This document shows positions 12,898 through 25,842 of a stretch of DNA of 60,145 bases, one piece after another (the stretch's first letter is position 1; each line of letters opens with the position of its first letter). Source of the DNA: Folioceros fuciformis (Eukaryota > Anthocerotophyta > Anthocerotopsida > Anthocerotales); contig JBNGIO010006272.1 in the NCBI GenBank assembly GCA_049999805.1, forward strand, positions 82,493-142,637. The letters run 5' to 3'. The position numbers were made by a program, and so were the translations under genes. The notes under the pieces are model-generated. The model worked only from the letters and a program-made list of their open reading frames with translations, ran no database searches and was not told the DNA's origin.

Positions 12898-13248
12898 ATG
12901 TATCTACAACTCCTTTTCGGTTGCTTGCACGGCGCACATCTGTTATGTACTCTTGTCCTCAGCCCTGAACCTACATTTCTACACCGTCGAATGTCATCCT
13001 GCCCAAAGGCAATCTCGTCAGACCGTGACGGCTGAGCTCCCCCGCAATAAATTATAACTTTTCCAATGACCAGTTCCAAAATTTCAGCGCCTACTAAGGT
13101 ATGGTACACATCTGTTCCTCTGTCAGCGTCATCAATGGAGAACCAATTTTCAACCTGAATGGAATCTAAATACCTTGAACCGGTTTCAGAAACTCCAACA
13201 TGGGGCAATTGGATTCTAGTATACAGCAGCTCGCACCTTGTTCCACGC
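12898..13248. other. Convergent 3' flanks of GT47 and PHD genes
   Basis: This interval lies between two stop codons of converging genes. I see no separate gene. It most likely holds the two 3' untranslated regions. Confidence 0.6.
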
Positions 13249-16200
13249 TCAAGAGCCCCTGGAGCCCGAAAGCAGTCGGACCTTGTCGATGCCATACCTA
13301 AGAACTTGTGATTCACCATCGTCGAAAAGCACTGTGAATTGTGACTTCTGTGGAGATACCCCAGCCACCGTACCCCTGTACCTGCGCACAGCACATTCCA
13401 GCACTTACTGACATCGAAAAACTAAACAATCTTATTTAGTTTTGCAGCTGCAAAGCAACTCTGCTTCGTCAGTCGGACACTTACCATGTGTCGTTGCTTG
13501 GCCAATACACCTCAATTTTTTTGCTGATAGCGTCCCTGCCAAGCCTCTCTAAGATCCAGCAATCATCTCCCACGGACCTTTCCTTTGCTCCATGATGGCG
13601 ATGGCTTCGCACGTCTCTGTCTTTAGACGACGTTTCCACCTTTTCAGCTTTTTCAGTACTACCTGTTTCCCGTCGTTTCCTTTTTGATCTCTGGCCCCTT
13701 ACTGCAGCTCTATCATCTTCGTCCAATGTGTCTATGTCTCTATCTTCGAAAAACTCTTTGCCGCTGTCACTTAACATAACCCCACCCATAGTCGCACTAT
13801 ACTTTTTGGACTTGTGCTTGAGCAAGTGGGTGCCGCCCCATTGCTGAGGACTTCCAGGATCATCTGTTTGCGCGGGACTAAACAGAGCCCCATCCACAGG
13901 TTTGCTCCTCTGCCCCGTGCTATCTGACATATCTGTGTTCACACTAAGCATCTTAACCTTTGGCAGCTTGAGTTTGAAGGTTAGCTCCCGCTTTGGCTCG
14001 GCTGCACCATCTTCACCGTCTGCCTCAGGATGCTTCTTGGACGACTTTGATGATCTTGACTTGGACCTCGATTTTGACTTCTTTGACGGCTTCTTTAGGG
14101 TTTCCTGCGTTCTCTCAGGTGGAGGTTCCTGATTCTCGTTGTCTGAGGGACACAACGTCATCAGTTCCTCCTGACTCGGCAGCCTTGCGGCAGCTTTTGC
14201 CTCTGCAATCTTTGATGCATCAGCCTTATCCCTTCTTCTCCACAACTCCCGCACAGCATCATCTGTATCCTTAATCTGCACACCATGTGAAAAAGGATAA
14301 TGAAGGAGCTGGACGAAAGTACCTGGCCACTAATTTTACAGCTTATCATTTGGAAACGGCTCAGTCAATAAATTCACAGCGTCCTAGAACTCACCTTATG
14401 AATTTCACCCCGACATGCTGGACAATTGTACCTTAAGTTGCCATCATGTTGAAACATCTCATAGCGTTCCTCACTGTAATATTTGAGCAGGACACAATTA
14501 GCACCCATTGAGGCAAACAAACGCCTTATTTCCCAGGGATACGATTTACTTCATCCCGATGGCATGAGGAGTAGTTACCTGATGCCATCACAGCCGATGT
14601 GCACCCAGTGCTCACATTTGTCGCAGCACACCATTGGCAAAGGTTCGGTATCCCTATAAACCTGTGCCACAACGTAGTGGCAGGTTAGTGGTGGCCAACA
14701 AAGCTTGAACAGTCTCCATCGTGTGAGCACGGGGTGGCTTGATCACACAGTAATACCTTGAGACAAACGGGGCAGTAGTTTTGCTTCACAAATAAGCGCC
14801 CACATGCATCACAGAAGATGTAGTTCAAAAACCACCTGCAACCACAAGTAACATCCCACGCAGCGAGTTTAGGGTTCAAGTACAGACTAACTGTCAGGGT
14901 TACTTTGTGGCTAAAGCAGATATGAAATGGGGTTGTGCTGTACCTTGAACTGATGCCACTCCCTGGGACATTGGAATTACAGCTGTGACACTGCGTGTGA
15001 TTTGGACAAAGAAAAGGTCCTTTCACAACGTGCTGCAAACCGAAGGCCCAGTATTAGAAGCAGCTCCAGAACAACCGAATCATCTATTAACACCTATTTG
15101 CGACAGTGAATGAAGACTCACCTTTAAAGGAGGTTGCTGACAATGAGTATGGTAGGCTCCATCGCACCTCTTGCAAAACATCAACTTATTGGGATCACCG
15201 GTGACTTTGCAAACCTGCAATTGCCAGCCTAAGAAATTAATATCAATCCAGAGCACATCTCACTTTCCGTGATGCATCAGCACAGGTACAAACAAATACC
15301 ACGAGTGCCTTGCAAAAAAGGGTCTGAACCTGACCTCACAACTTCTGCAGGCAGCACACACCCAGGAAGCCCAGTTGAACAAATCTGCCCAGCAACAGCC
15401 ATGGAATCAGGTTGGAACAACGTACAAAACGAGCTTCCAAGGACATTAGATTATTTCTTCCAAAAAAATATACCTCGGTCGTCTGCCCATTGTTTGAGGC
15501 AATTTCTGTGGAATTTTCTGGAGCATGATGAGCAGCTCATCATTCGCGCTGCATGTCCGGAGCCCAGAGTCTCACCAGACATACATATCTCGCAAACAAT
15601 TTGAGCACCTCGAAGGCTAGGCCCACTCGACACATCTTTGACATCTGCAGTAAAAGGCATCCCCTCAGCCTTCATGAGGGCCTCAGCATCCGCAACCTGC
15701 AGTCACAAACACAAAGCATGAGAACCGAAACAATCCAGTCATAGAGAATCAGCATGGGAACCGAAACAGTCTCCACTATCCAGATGTTTCTCCCCCGACC
15801 GTATACTCCCACTCCCGGCTCCACATCCAGCGTCCAGAACAACCTAATTCCAACTCCCTCCGTCTCAACATCACAGCTGGGGACAAGCCTCTCACCTGCC
15901 GGGCAGCCTCAAGCCGGGCGGCATCTGCAGCCTTCTTAGCATGCTCAGCCTTGACAGCCGCCTCGGCAGCAGCAATATTCGCCACGGCCACCTTCCTCCG
16001 CATGACAGCAGTGTCCGCAACCCTGGCGGCCTCCCCCTCAGCAACCCCATCTCCAACCTCCCGCTGCTCCCCACTAAACCCCTCCTTCCCACTCACAGCA
16101 CCCTCCTTCCTCTCCTGCTCCCTCCTAATCCTGGGCACCAAAACCTCCACCTCCTCGTGTCCCCCGGCCCGCAGGAAGAGCGGATTCTTCAGCAGCTTCT

Positions 16201-16452
16201 GCAACTCCAAGGCATTCTCCACAAACTCCCTCTTCCCTCTTTCGGCTTGCACTGCCGCAGGCGCCCCCAGCAGGCAGTAGCAAATCTTCCGGCTGCACAG
16301 GAAAGCAACGCCCAGCACGGCACGCATAGAGATGGTCAGCCAGATCGCAAAGCCCAGAATGCAGCATTCGCGTACAGAATTGGGCAAAAAGCAGCAAAGC
16401 AGAGGCGATGGGAGGCGGACCAGGTGAAGGGGCACGCGATGTGGAAGGCCAT
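13249..16452 (-). CDS. Extended PHD / RING-like zinc finger protein with Tudor-like C-terminus
   Basis: Eleven exons: 16452-16421, 16292-15896, 15696-15474, 15384-15335, 15214-15122, 15032-14944, 14835-14757, 14661-14579, 14473-14395, 14275-13485, 13381-13249. The product is 682 aa and every junction is in phase. The start MAFHIACPFTC matches the start of the plant family of RING/FYVE/PHD proteins typified by Arabidopsis At3g08020/At3g52100. A helical N-terminal region (to about 143) precedes a chain of Cys-His fingers from about residue 178 to 375 (CEIC, CKRC, CPNHTQCHSC, CDACG, CPVC, CCDKC, CPAC). A lysine/serine-rich linker follows, with KSKSRSKSRSSKSSKK. The end (about 620-682) is a Tudor-like module (VYWPSNDTWYRGTV, VLFDDGE). 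The likely role is a nuclear chromatin reader. Exon 1 has only 32 nt and a weak donor (GTCCGC). Confidence 0.9.
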
Positions 16453-16579
16453 GGGCGGGCGGCGGGCGAGGCCCGGGCGGGGCCGGGCCCGACCAGGCCC
16501 GGCCCACGCCGCGACCGCAGGCCCGGAATTTTGCAGCAGACGACACCCGACTAAGCTCGCTCCCGAAGGAGAAGGGGGA

Positions 16580-16715
16580 GACGCTCGAACAAGGTGGCGG
16601 GGGCAACCATCGGATCGAACTTGGCTGCTCCCGGCTAATTTGAACGCCGCGCTCGCAAGGCCATAAAAGACGCTCGAACAAGGTGGCGGAGCGAGCAACC
16701 GGATCAAACGCGGTC
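16580..16715. repeat. Direct repeat upstream of the PHD gene
   Basis: ACGCTCGAACAAGGTGGCGG starts at 16581 and again at 16670. Each copy is followed by a similar CAACC.TCGGATC-type stretch, so about 40 bp is duplicated with an 89-bp offset. It lies in the likely promoter region just upstream of the PHD start codon. Confidence 0.8.
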
Positions 16716-16969
16716 TCGGATTGCGATTTTCACCTCCCTTGCTAATTGTCTGTCAACACCACACGCCAACAACGACGTCCAGCCTCTTCCTCAACTTCGC
16801 CACCCAAACCTACATCATACATAGTCTATCTATCTCGTCTCTAGACTATGTACTATATAGACCGTGGTACAGTCCCTACTCGCTTCGGCCCTTCCTTCCC
16901 TTTAGGGAGGAAGCCTCCCTTTACCTGCCTCTCCGCATAACTGAGCTTCCCACGACCAGTTACGTTAAT

Positions 16970-17870
16970 GGGCCCACGCTCGGCCGCGACGCGCCGGACG
17001 CCTCTCGCGCTTCCTCTCTGCTCTGCGCGCGCTGTCTTCCTTCCGCGACCTCGATCGTGGGTGCCCAGCCTGCGTCCGCCCATGCGGCATGTGAAGGATT
17101 TGGAACGATGCGGTGGAGCAGGCGGACCGCACGGGCGGCTGTGCTTTGGCCCTTCGTCTTGCAAGCTGCTTGATTGGGATCTGGATTGGCCTTGTCCCTG
17201 GAGCCGGATGCTGGTAATCTGATGACCGCCGGAGACAGGCAAGCCTCAATGTCCTACGGAGGTTGTCCACCGAGTCGGCTCTGGCAGCTTTGTTCGTCCC
17301 CGCGGGATGGGATTGATGATCCAGGCTGTGGCTTTGGAGCACTTGTTCTGAGTGCATCTGCGGTTTCTCTTTTCCAGTCTCGGAGCCTGGCTGGTCTGTT
17401 ATCAGATGGCGTATTTTGTTCGTGGATGAGCTTATCACTTTTCACACGCCCTTCAACACGATTTGTTGAAGAGTGTGTGAAAGATGCAAAAGAGTGACCA
17501 CTACCTTGTTATCTTCCTGCCACGCCAGTAACCTAGTGTGGGGGTGAGGGAGGTGTGACATTACTGATTACTCGCTTGAAGAAACATATTGACACCTGGA
17601 AGCAAGTATGGCGAGTTATTCAACAGAGTGATTGTCGGCATGGTCCGTGCCTGTCTGTTTGGGGTCTGTGAAATGTGCACTTGTACAGGACACGACACCG
17701 GTAAGCTGCTGTTGGTGACACATGTGCCTTTACTCTTTTCGGCGTCTCCATATAGTTTCCTTCCAGGCTTACAGGTAGCAAAGAAATAGACCGAAACGTA
17801 ACGGATCACGCTGCTGCTTCTGCTGAAGAAGGCTCTTTCTACCTGCAGTGCAGCATGTCGCAACAGCCTT
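16970..17870 (+). pseudogene. Partial, decayed copy of LSG1 (exons 1-6, introns included)
   Basis: This stretch matches, in order, the first part of the intact LSG1 gene 1.9 kb downstream. GTGAAGGATTTGGA with a following GATGCGGTGGAGCAGG block corresponds to exon 1. The CTTGCAAGCTGCTTGATTGG block corresponds to intron 1. A segment at about 17550-17635, readable as ITRLKKHIDTWKQVWRVI, corresponds to exon 4 (ITPFEKNIDIWRQLWRVI). TTGTACAGGACACGACACCG corresponds to exon 5, and the CTGCTGCTTCTGCTGAAGAAGG block to exon 6. Frames are broken and the GTPase core (exon 7) is absent. Intron sequence is retained, so it arose by DNA duplication, not by reverse transcription. It is unlikely to make a functional protein. 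Confidence 0.8.
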
Positions 17871-18252
17871 GTTAGCCCTGCATTCATCGGTAGCAACCTT
17901 ATCAAGACTTGCTATCTATTCTTATGCGATCTCTTCCAAACTTTGTGACTGCTGCCTTCGCTGAGAACGACGGCGGTGACATCTGGTTGATTACGAAGGA
18001 GGGTTGAAGATTACAATCTACTGCCATTCCATACGGTCTGTCGTCAGCTGGGATAAGATACTGTTGCCAAGTTTTGTTCTCTGCCAAGTTTTTTGCTGCT
18101 GTTCGGCGTTCGCTGTGATGGAGAGTGTATGTGGGGCAGGATTCAGCTGTGATTAGAGATGTGGTGTTGTTCTTTCTCGTGTGAAAACTGTCAGTGCTGC
18201 CGGGAACTGACGTACTGCGCTTACGACTCACAGGGGGTGTACCGCTACACTC

Positions 18253-18738
18253 ATGGAATGGCAGCAGCAAGGGAGGAGACTGCTACTCTCAAATAGGGTG
18301 AACAGGGCGTGGCGTTCCAGACAAGAACGGTATGATACGTTACAATTGTGTAGGCGCCTGCCGTTGGATATGGACTTCGAGACATCAAAGACCACGCCAG
18401 TCCCTCTAAATGATTTGATCACCATATCTTCCCTAAAAAACTATGAGCCTAGTCATCCATACTTGAGCTTGGTCGTCCGTTATCGTGCCCCCTTGTTTTC
18501 TGCCCTACAGCGTACGAGGTTAGAACGACTCGTCAAGACCTTACGGCCGGCAGACCTAATGTACCTACATACATACGTGGTACCGGTGAAAAGGAGACTT
18601 TATTGTAAAGCCACGATGGAGAAAGCCAAACTGGTTATAACTCCTAAATTGACCTCCACGTTGGAGAACGTATGTGGAAGGTGCCTGTGTACGTACGGCG
18701 CAATTAGAAACTCACCGTCACTCGTGAAATATACATAA
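18253..18738 (+). CDS. Possible small ORF of unknown function
   Basis: This uninterrupted ATG-started frame of 161 codons lies 140 bp upstream of LSG1. I recognise no domain. It is basic and has no clear membrane segment. Its later part contains KLVITP, also present in LSG1 exon 4, so it may include another scrap of LSG1 rather than be a gene. No splice partners are evident. Confidence is low and chance is a fair alternative. Confidence 0.2.
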   Translation: MEWQQQGRRLLLSNRVNRAWRSRQERYDTLQLCRRLPLDMDFETSKTTPVPLNDLITISSLKNYEPSHPYLSLVVRYRAPLFSALQRTRLERLVKTLRPADLMYLHTYVVPVKRRLYCKATMEKAKLVITPKLTSTLENVCGRCLCTYGAIRNSPSLVKYT

Positions 18739-18878
18739 ATTACATTCACACAGAAGGAAGGCGACTTCGAAGGAAAACGACGCATCCTTCGCCGCCTCCT
18801 AGGCAGCTGAATGAATACTTGACAGATACCAGGCATACCAATTTCTTGCTGTTGCTATCGCTGGCCCAGGAGCGGGAC

Positions 18879-21596
18879 ATGGGGAGAAAGCAAAAGGCTG
18901 GCGCCGGGGGCCTGGGCCAGGCCCTCATCAAGCAGCGGGCACAAGGAGCGCGGCTGCCCGCTGGGAGGTATGGTGGGGAAAGGCCGTTGGAGTCCATCAC
19001 CGACGTTAAGGATTTGGACGAGGTGATGGAGCAGGCCGAGCGGGCGGGACGAGTATTTTCGGCGCTGCACCCCATGCCGGAGCTGCTCCTGGAGAAGTGC
19101 GTGGCCGGGGCCTTTATTGATCGCAGTTCATTTAAAGCTGGGGTTGCAAGGTGCTGAATTGGAAGCTGGATTGGTTCGGTGCAGGGAGGGGAATGCGAGT
19201 AACCTGACGCCTCGGGAAAGTGAGGTTCAGCGGAGAGCGGAAGAGGCTTTACACCAGTCAAGCCTCACTGTGCCGCGAAGGTTGTCACTGTGCACAGGTC
19301 CATGATCAAGTTTGTTCTCAGGGTTTTGCTTTAATTTGGCTCGAGTAGAAGACGTAGATTTTGCTCTTAATGATGTGGGGTAGTCTCGGGATGAAGGCTG
19401 GCACGGCTTGGGAATGTTTTGTTGACTAGTGTTCTTTTCAATCAGGCCTGCTTGGGAAGTGGGAATGACAGCTGAAGAGCTTGACATTCAGGAGAGGCAG
19501 GCGTTTTTGACTTGGCGACGAGGATTAGTTAGGTGAGTTTGCCTTCCTCCCTTGGTGAACGAGGTTCTGTTTCCAGACTCACTGTGGAGGAGGGTGGGCG
19601 GAAATCTGTTCCTTTTTTCTTTTTTTTTTTTGATTTGGCTTATGGTGCAAATCAGGCTCGAGGAAAATGAGAAACTAGTGATAACTCCGTTTGAGAAGAA
19701 TATCGACATATGGAGGCAACTGTGGCGAGTTATTGAACGAAGTGAATTGGTATGGCCCGTCCATCTCTATGGCTTTCACCATACTGTGCCTTTTAGCTTA
19801 ATGTGCTGCTTATAGGCTTTCATCTGAGCAAGTTTTTTCTGGCTTTTTCAGGTGGTTATGGTAGTTGATTGCCGGAACCCGCTGTTCTACAGATGCCCCG
19901 ACCTGGAGGTATGTATTCGTTTGCTGACGTATTGAAGATACTTGTAGGCTCACGGTTGGTTATGTTTCGGCTTCCTTACTTGTGTCTCCATGTTGTGTCC
20001 TTCCAGGCGTATGTGCAAGAAGTGGACCCAAACAAAAAGACCATGCTGCTGCTCAACAAGGCTGACTTACTACCTGCTGTTGCCAGGTTCGCCATAATTG
20101 TATCATAATCCAAGCTAGATTTATGTCGTTTTTTTGTCAGAGGCTGTGTATAGGTCTTCGCAGCTCAGCTTTGTTTGGGAATGGACATTCTGGATGTGTG
20201 CAGGAAACAATGGGCTGCATACTTTGTGGCTAAGGGGATTTCATATTTGTTCTGGTCTGCAAAGAATGCTACCGCTGCATTGGAAGCCAAGTTGGAGGAC
20301 TTTGACCTGGAGGAGGATAGTGTGACTGACCTAAATATTGCAATACTCAGCCGAGAAGAGCTTCTAAGTCGTTTGCAGACAGAGGCAGAACTAATTGCTT
20401 CTACAAGACGAGATGCCGCAAGAGTTGCCTTGGCTGAGCATGTGGGCAAAGAGAATGGTGAGGTTTCTCAATATGGTTCATCGAGAGTGGACTCTTCTAG
20501 GGCGCCCACTGGTCAGGTTGGCGGAGATGCGGCTGTGAGGAGGGTGGTGGTGGGTTTTGTTGGCTATCCAAATGTTGGAAAGAGCTCTACCATAAATGCT
20601 TTGGTGGGCGGGAAGAAAACAGGTGTGACATCCACCCCAGGCAAGACAAAGCACTTCCAAACACTCATCATCAATGATAAGTTGATGCTGTGCGATTGTC
20701 CTGGTTTAGTGTTTCCATCATTCACTAGCTCCAGGTCTGAGATGGTTGCCTCAGGGGTGCTTCCTATTGATAGAATAACAGATCAAAGAGGCCCCGTAGA
20801 CGTAGTGGCACAACGAGTTACTCGGGAAACTTTGGAGACTGTTTATGGGATTAAGCTGCCAGCTCCTAGGCCATATGAGCCTCAGAACCGACCTCCATCA
20901 GCGGCCGAGTTGCTGAGAACCTTCGCTTATTCTCGAGGTTATGTGGCTTCAAGTGGGCTTCCGGATGAGACCAGGGCAGCACGCCAGATTCTCAAGGATT
21001 ATGCAAATGGTAAGCTCTTACATTACCTTTTACCACCGGACGAGGAAAGCGAGTCTGCCAGCTCTCTGCCGCACCCTAGAGATCATTTCCAGGAGGAAGA
21101 TGCCTCCTCAACAACTGAAGGTTTAGAGTCTGATGAAGAAGGTGCTTACGATTCTCAGAACGGTGGTGAAGATGATGATCAAGTAAAACATAACACGGTG
21201 CCTGGCAACGAAGCTGGTGGTGCTCTTCATGGAGATGAATTGGACAGCGAGATAGTCGAGCTACAAGAAGCTAGCTCATCGTTGCAGAGTGAAGATCAGA
21301 GTCCTGTAGATGAGAACAGGAGTAATCAACTCCAGAGGTTGGACCCTTCGACTTCAGGGCATGGACTCGCAGACATTTTCCGTGAACTGAACACTGCCGG
21401 GAGCATGGGCAAACGATCAGCGGAGAAGACCAGAATGAAGGGTACCAACTCTCACAAGATGCACAAGAAGGCCCCAAGGAAAAAGGACAGGTCTTGGAGA
21501 GTTCAGAATGATGGGTCAGATGGTATGCCTCTAGTTAGAGGAGTATTGAAGCCCGTGAGTTATGGGGCAGAACCATTGCGCCAGGTTGTTGTGTAA
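18879..21596 (+). CDS. LSG1: LSG1-type circularly permuted GTPase (60S ribosome maturation)
   Basis: Seven exons: 18879-19096, 19185-19280, 19446-19532, 19656-19749, 19852-19908, 20007-20086, 20204-21596; 674 aa, phase closed. The order of GTPase motifs is permuted, as in the LSG1/YlqF family: G4 NKAD at about 201-204, G5 WSAK at 228-231, then G1 GYPNVGKSS at 331-339, G2 GVTSTPG at about 351 and G3 DCPG at about 375. Family-specific stretches include VPRRPAW, QAFLTWRR, FEKNIDIWRQLWRV and SRGYVASSGLPDETRAARQI. Known LSG1 acts in the cytoplasm to release the export adaptor NMD3 from pre-60S subunits. The C-terminal part (about 480-674) is acidic and then basic, and longer than in Arabidopsis. 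ATG 18879 is chosen because MGRK...LGQALIK matches the family start. Confidence 0.94.
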
Positions 21597-21745
21597 AGTG
21601 CATCAAGGTGTGGGGAGGACCATTGCGCCAGGTCATTGTGTAAAGCGCATCAAGGTGTGGAAAGGACCATTGCGCCAGGTCATTGTGTAAAGCGCATCAA
21701 GGTGTGGAAAGGACCATTGCGCCAAGTGATCGTGTAAATTACATG
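21572..21745 (+). repeat. 47-bp tandem repeat across the LSG1 stop codon
   Basis: Units begin ACCATTGCGCCAGGT at 21572, 21619, 21666 and 21713, exactly 47 bp apart; the last is partial and diverged. The first unit encodes the last residues of LSG1 (PLRQVVV) and its stop codon. The others lie in the 3' untranslated region, and each also carries the GTGTAA stop word. Confidence 0.95.
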
Positions 21746-22070
21746 AATTTGGTGCATCTTGCCCTCAATGCCAGCATGCCGTCCTATTTCTTCACGGAGG
21801 CGTAATGTATTTGTGATGTCATTCCATGTTCCACTTCTCCGGTCCATCACATTGCGTGGACATTTCCGATTGTCACACGGATCAGTACACGATGAGATCC
21901 GAACCGTCTCTGTGCTGTAGTTTCATGTCCAAGTTCTCCATGTTTCATCCAGAGGTGTAGATACCAGTCCCTCATCATCAGAACGAGTCTTCGTTCGTGA
22001 TCTAGTTGTAACTGGTATTACCTATGATACAAAATTTGCGAAGAATTGTCCTCTCCTGCAATTTGTTTCA

Positions 22071-24985
22071 CTACTGACTAATTCCCATCAACAGCCGCAC
22101 GTCGTTAATGCACATTTCACGCTGTTGATCCAACGACTTCTTATCAAGGGCAGTACTCGCTAACACCCTCTTCTTCTCCTGAAGCTGGAGAATACGCTCC
22201 TCGATACTATCCGTTACGATGAATCGGACCACTTGCACATCTCGTGTTTGACCAAGTCTGTGCACGCGATCCATTGCCTGCTCCTCAACAGCGGGGTTCC
22301 ACCATGGGTCCATCATATATACACGGCACGCGGCGACCAAATTTAGGCCCACACCGGCCGCTTTCACGCTGAGTAAGAAAACTGTCGGCCCACCTATCTC
22401 TTTGGACTCGAAGGACCTTTGGGCTTGCATCCTCTTGCTAGCTGCCATGCTCCCATCCAATCTAACGAACTTTATCCCTGCCTTTTCCAGGGGTCCTTCT
22501 ATTTGATTTAACATTTGGTTGAACTGAGAAAAGACCACTGACTTCACTGATGGATCCTTGTCCCTGTCCTTGATTATCAACTTGATAAGTTCGTTGATCT
22601 TAGCACTCGACTTTTCAGCTCTTCCAGCAAGACTTGTGTCCTTGTCTTCGGATGGGGCCATGACAAGGTCTGCAGATGTTAGAGGTGACCTGCAGAGTGG
22701 ACACTGCTGTTTATCCCGCACCAGAGATTTCTCAATGCAGGTTCGACAATAGACATGAGCACACTTCGTGATGATGGCCATAGATGGAGGTTGGAGACAG
22801 ATGGGACAATCAAATTCATCCCCACTCTGCAGTACAGCCAGCAGTTTCTGTAGTAACTCGGGACTGGCAGAAGCCGAATCTGCATTCACAGGTACTATTA
22901 CTGTCAGCTCTGGGAACTGTTGATAGAAACGAGCACGAAACCCTGCTGCCAGTCAGAACAATACCCCTTTGGATGGCAAAAAGACGTACCTCCGGCTGAG
23001 TTGACGCTTAATATTGGAAAATAGTCCGGGCAGAGAGCAGAGTGATCACAGATCTGACGCAGCCTCAAAATGAACTGAAGAGCTGTTGCATAGTTCTGAA
23101 GGATCCTGCCAGAGTTCAGTAAGCCCATGACAGCCTCCCTGCCCTCCCATTCCATCTTGTCATACAATTCCCTGTCTTCTTGTAGAAGGTGAACCCGATG
23201 GATAGAAATTGTCTTCCGGGGCAGCTCGACAAGTCGTTTACCATTGATCTCTGTCTCCTTAGTCCGCCGGAGTGCAATTGCTGTCATCAAGCCCTGGGAT
23301 ATCACTGATAAATGTCAGCACTTGTGACATCGAACTGCGATAAACACTCAACATCCAGCACTTAGGCCGTCAGTGACACAATGCCCAGCATCTGAACACA
23401 GCCCTGGGGATTGAAGTCTCACCTGAAGTCGAGTAAACCCACTTAGCTCGCCCTTCTGAAGCGGTCGCTGGATAGTTCGATTCCAAAACGACCTGTCATC
23501 AAATGGCTGTAGCCCTAAGAACGTCATAAAAGTAAAGAGATCCAAGGTACTGTTCTGGATAGGGGTCCCAGTTACTGCCCACTTCCTGTCAGCCCGGAGG
23601 GCTACCACAGCCTTTGTTTGCTTGGCAGATGGATTCCTAATGATATGAGCTTCGTCTAGTATAATTCTCAGCCAGCGAACTTGCTGCAAAGGAGCTCTTC
23701 GCTCAGTTCCTTCAGCAGAAACAATGCTATAAGATGTCAACACAATGTCAAAGTCATCCAGCCTCCTTCCCCCGGTAGCCGAGCGATCAGAGCCATGATA
23801 CAAATACACACCAAGGTGTCCCGGAGCGGTGTGCTCCTCCAGTTGTGTCACCCAGTTACCAAGCACAGACACTGGGCAAATAATAAGAGTTCCCTTGGGA
23901 CCATCCAATGCAGGAGCAGACAATGACAATGGAGTTACTGCTCCAGAAGTGTTGCCTTCAGATCCCATCGCACGAGTCTTGCCCTTGGCCGAAAGCTTTG
24001 GAGGCTTGGTTGCTTCCAGTTTCCGCTTCTTGGAAGGCCTGGATCCCTCCACATCTGGCTCCTCAGGCTTAGCTGAGTCAGAAGAATGCGAAACAGGAGC
24101 AAGGGATATGTTTCCAGCTCCTGGCCTATTGGTGACTATAAGGGCCAAGAGAGCCAGGGTTTTACCCAAGCCCATATCATCAGCCAAAATCCCACCCCGA
24201 AGCGGCTGCGGCCTGTCAACCGTGGAGAAATTGGTGATGGTATTCCGGTACTCAACTTTCTGGCCACCTCTCCCCTTCCGCACCTCCTCCCAAAACGGTG
24301 GCAATTCAGACGAATTTTCCCGGCTAATTAACCACGCCAGAGCCTCCTTCTGATGCTCATACATGGCGGACGTGACGACCCCGGACGGTTCCGCCACATA
24401 CCTCTCCTGCGCATCCCGGCATTGCGACAGCATCTGAAACACGTCATCCATATCCACCTTCTTTCTGCCCTCCTCGGCCTCCTTCCCCTTCACCTTCCCC
24501 CGGAGGAACTCCGAAACCCTGGATTGCGACCCTGCATGCGCCTCCTCACCGATCGAGGGCCCCTGCTGCAAGGACGTCTTGAGAGCAGCCCGCACAGCGT
24601 CTGCTGCCTCCACCTTGCAGAACACGAGAACCTGGCACGGCATCTTGAACTTGCTCTTGCCAGTGGAGGGCACGATGCCTTCGATCACGGCCAGCTTTTG
24701 GTCCACCAACGGAGCCAAGATGCAAGCCTTGGCCCGCTCCACGTGCCCCACCTGCTCTCCCCGCATATTGTTCACCCGGATGGCGTTCCCGTCATACGGG
24801 TTCTGGGGCTCCCGCATCAGACAAACCATCTCCCGGCTGCTGACGGTGCCGTGGTAGTGCTGCAGGCCCACGATGCTCACATCCACCATCCCGATGAGGT
24901 ACTTCTCCTCTTCATCCTCGCTCTCCTCCTCCCCGTCGTCTTCGCTGTCCGCCTCCTGCCTTGACAGTCTCCTTCTCCGGCTCAT
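22071..24985 (-). CDS. HLTF/RAD5-like SNF2 ATPase with HIRAN and RING domains
   Basis: Three exons: 24985-23423, 23293-22990, 22894-22071; 896 aa, phase closed. After an acidic N-terminus comes a HIRAN domain (about 30-120, with NPYDGNAIRV), which in HLTF binds 3' DNA ends. The SNF2 N-lobe follows, with Walker A DDMGLGKT (about 270) and DEAH box LDEAHIIRN (about 437). A C3HC4 RING at about 652-690 (CPICLQPP, CAHVYCRTC, CPLCR) lies between the two ATPase lobes, as is typical of RAD5/HLTF. The C-lobe ends with HRLGQTRDVQVVRF. The expected role is nuclear post-replication repair (PCNA polyubiquitination, fork remodelling). Domain order and length fit the plant SMARCA3-like 1 / RAD5 group. The first exon is unusually long (521 codons). 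Confidence 0.93.
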
Positions 24986-25842
24986 GTTGGATTCCTGAGC
25001 CGCTGGCCGCTCACCTTCAGCAGCTATTCACCAACTTGCGATCAGCCGAAGCCACCGTCGCACGTCGTAGTCCGGCGGGAATCACATGGCCAACATCTAC
25101 TGTGTTTGGCACAAGCATTTGTGACGACTCAGGCCACGGATGTCAAGTAGGTGCCATGTGACCTGGTTATGCATAGCGTGGCTTCAAGTCCATTCCCATT
25201 CAATACATGCAACTTCGAATTCCAAGGCCGTTTGAGAGGTAACGGCGCGGCCCCACCGTTTCACCTCGCCCTGAATTGGATGTCGACCCGTGATTTTGAT
25301 CTCTGTTCCTATTGAGTCGGCCGGGATCCACCAGCATTTCTGAACCCATCGGTAAGCTTCACCTACCAAAACTCGGGCAACTGTAGAGTGGCAATGAATC
25401 GGCCAACCATGGGACGGTACAGCGTGTGGCTGATGCGCACATTACTCTCATTTTCTTGGACCGGGTTACGCTCGCCGAAGGATATTAGCGAGGTTAGCAC
25501 CGCTGAATCGTAACATTCGTCATTGCTACTGGCAGCCGATCGCCAGAGAGACCCCGTACCAATTTTAAGTTCGGATTTTTTCACAGCGTTCGAATTCGGA
25601 GAGTACAAAGCCAGCTAGCTAGTCAGCCAGCGTCCGTAACATCTTTTAAGCACATAGTGTGTAGGAATGCTACGTGTGCCCTCTTGATGAAGCCAGAGGC
25701 CTATTTCTTATGATACAATTCCTGGTAGTTGCTAGTCGCGGAGAGTTCCCACTGGATCACGGTCGTCCGGTCCAGAAAGCATTATCTGGCAGAAAACCCA
25801 GCACCGCTACCAGATTAGTCTAAAGAGTAGCATGTGGACTAG
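24986..25842. other. Intergenic: HLTF-like promoter side and SCAB-like 3' flank
   Basis: No gene is supported. Frames of 60-98 codons occur on both strands without domains. The left part should contain the promoter of the minus-strand SNF2 gene. Confidence 0.5.
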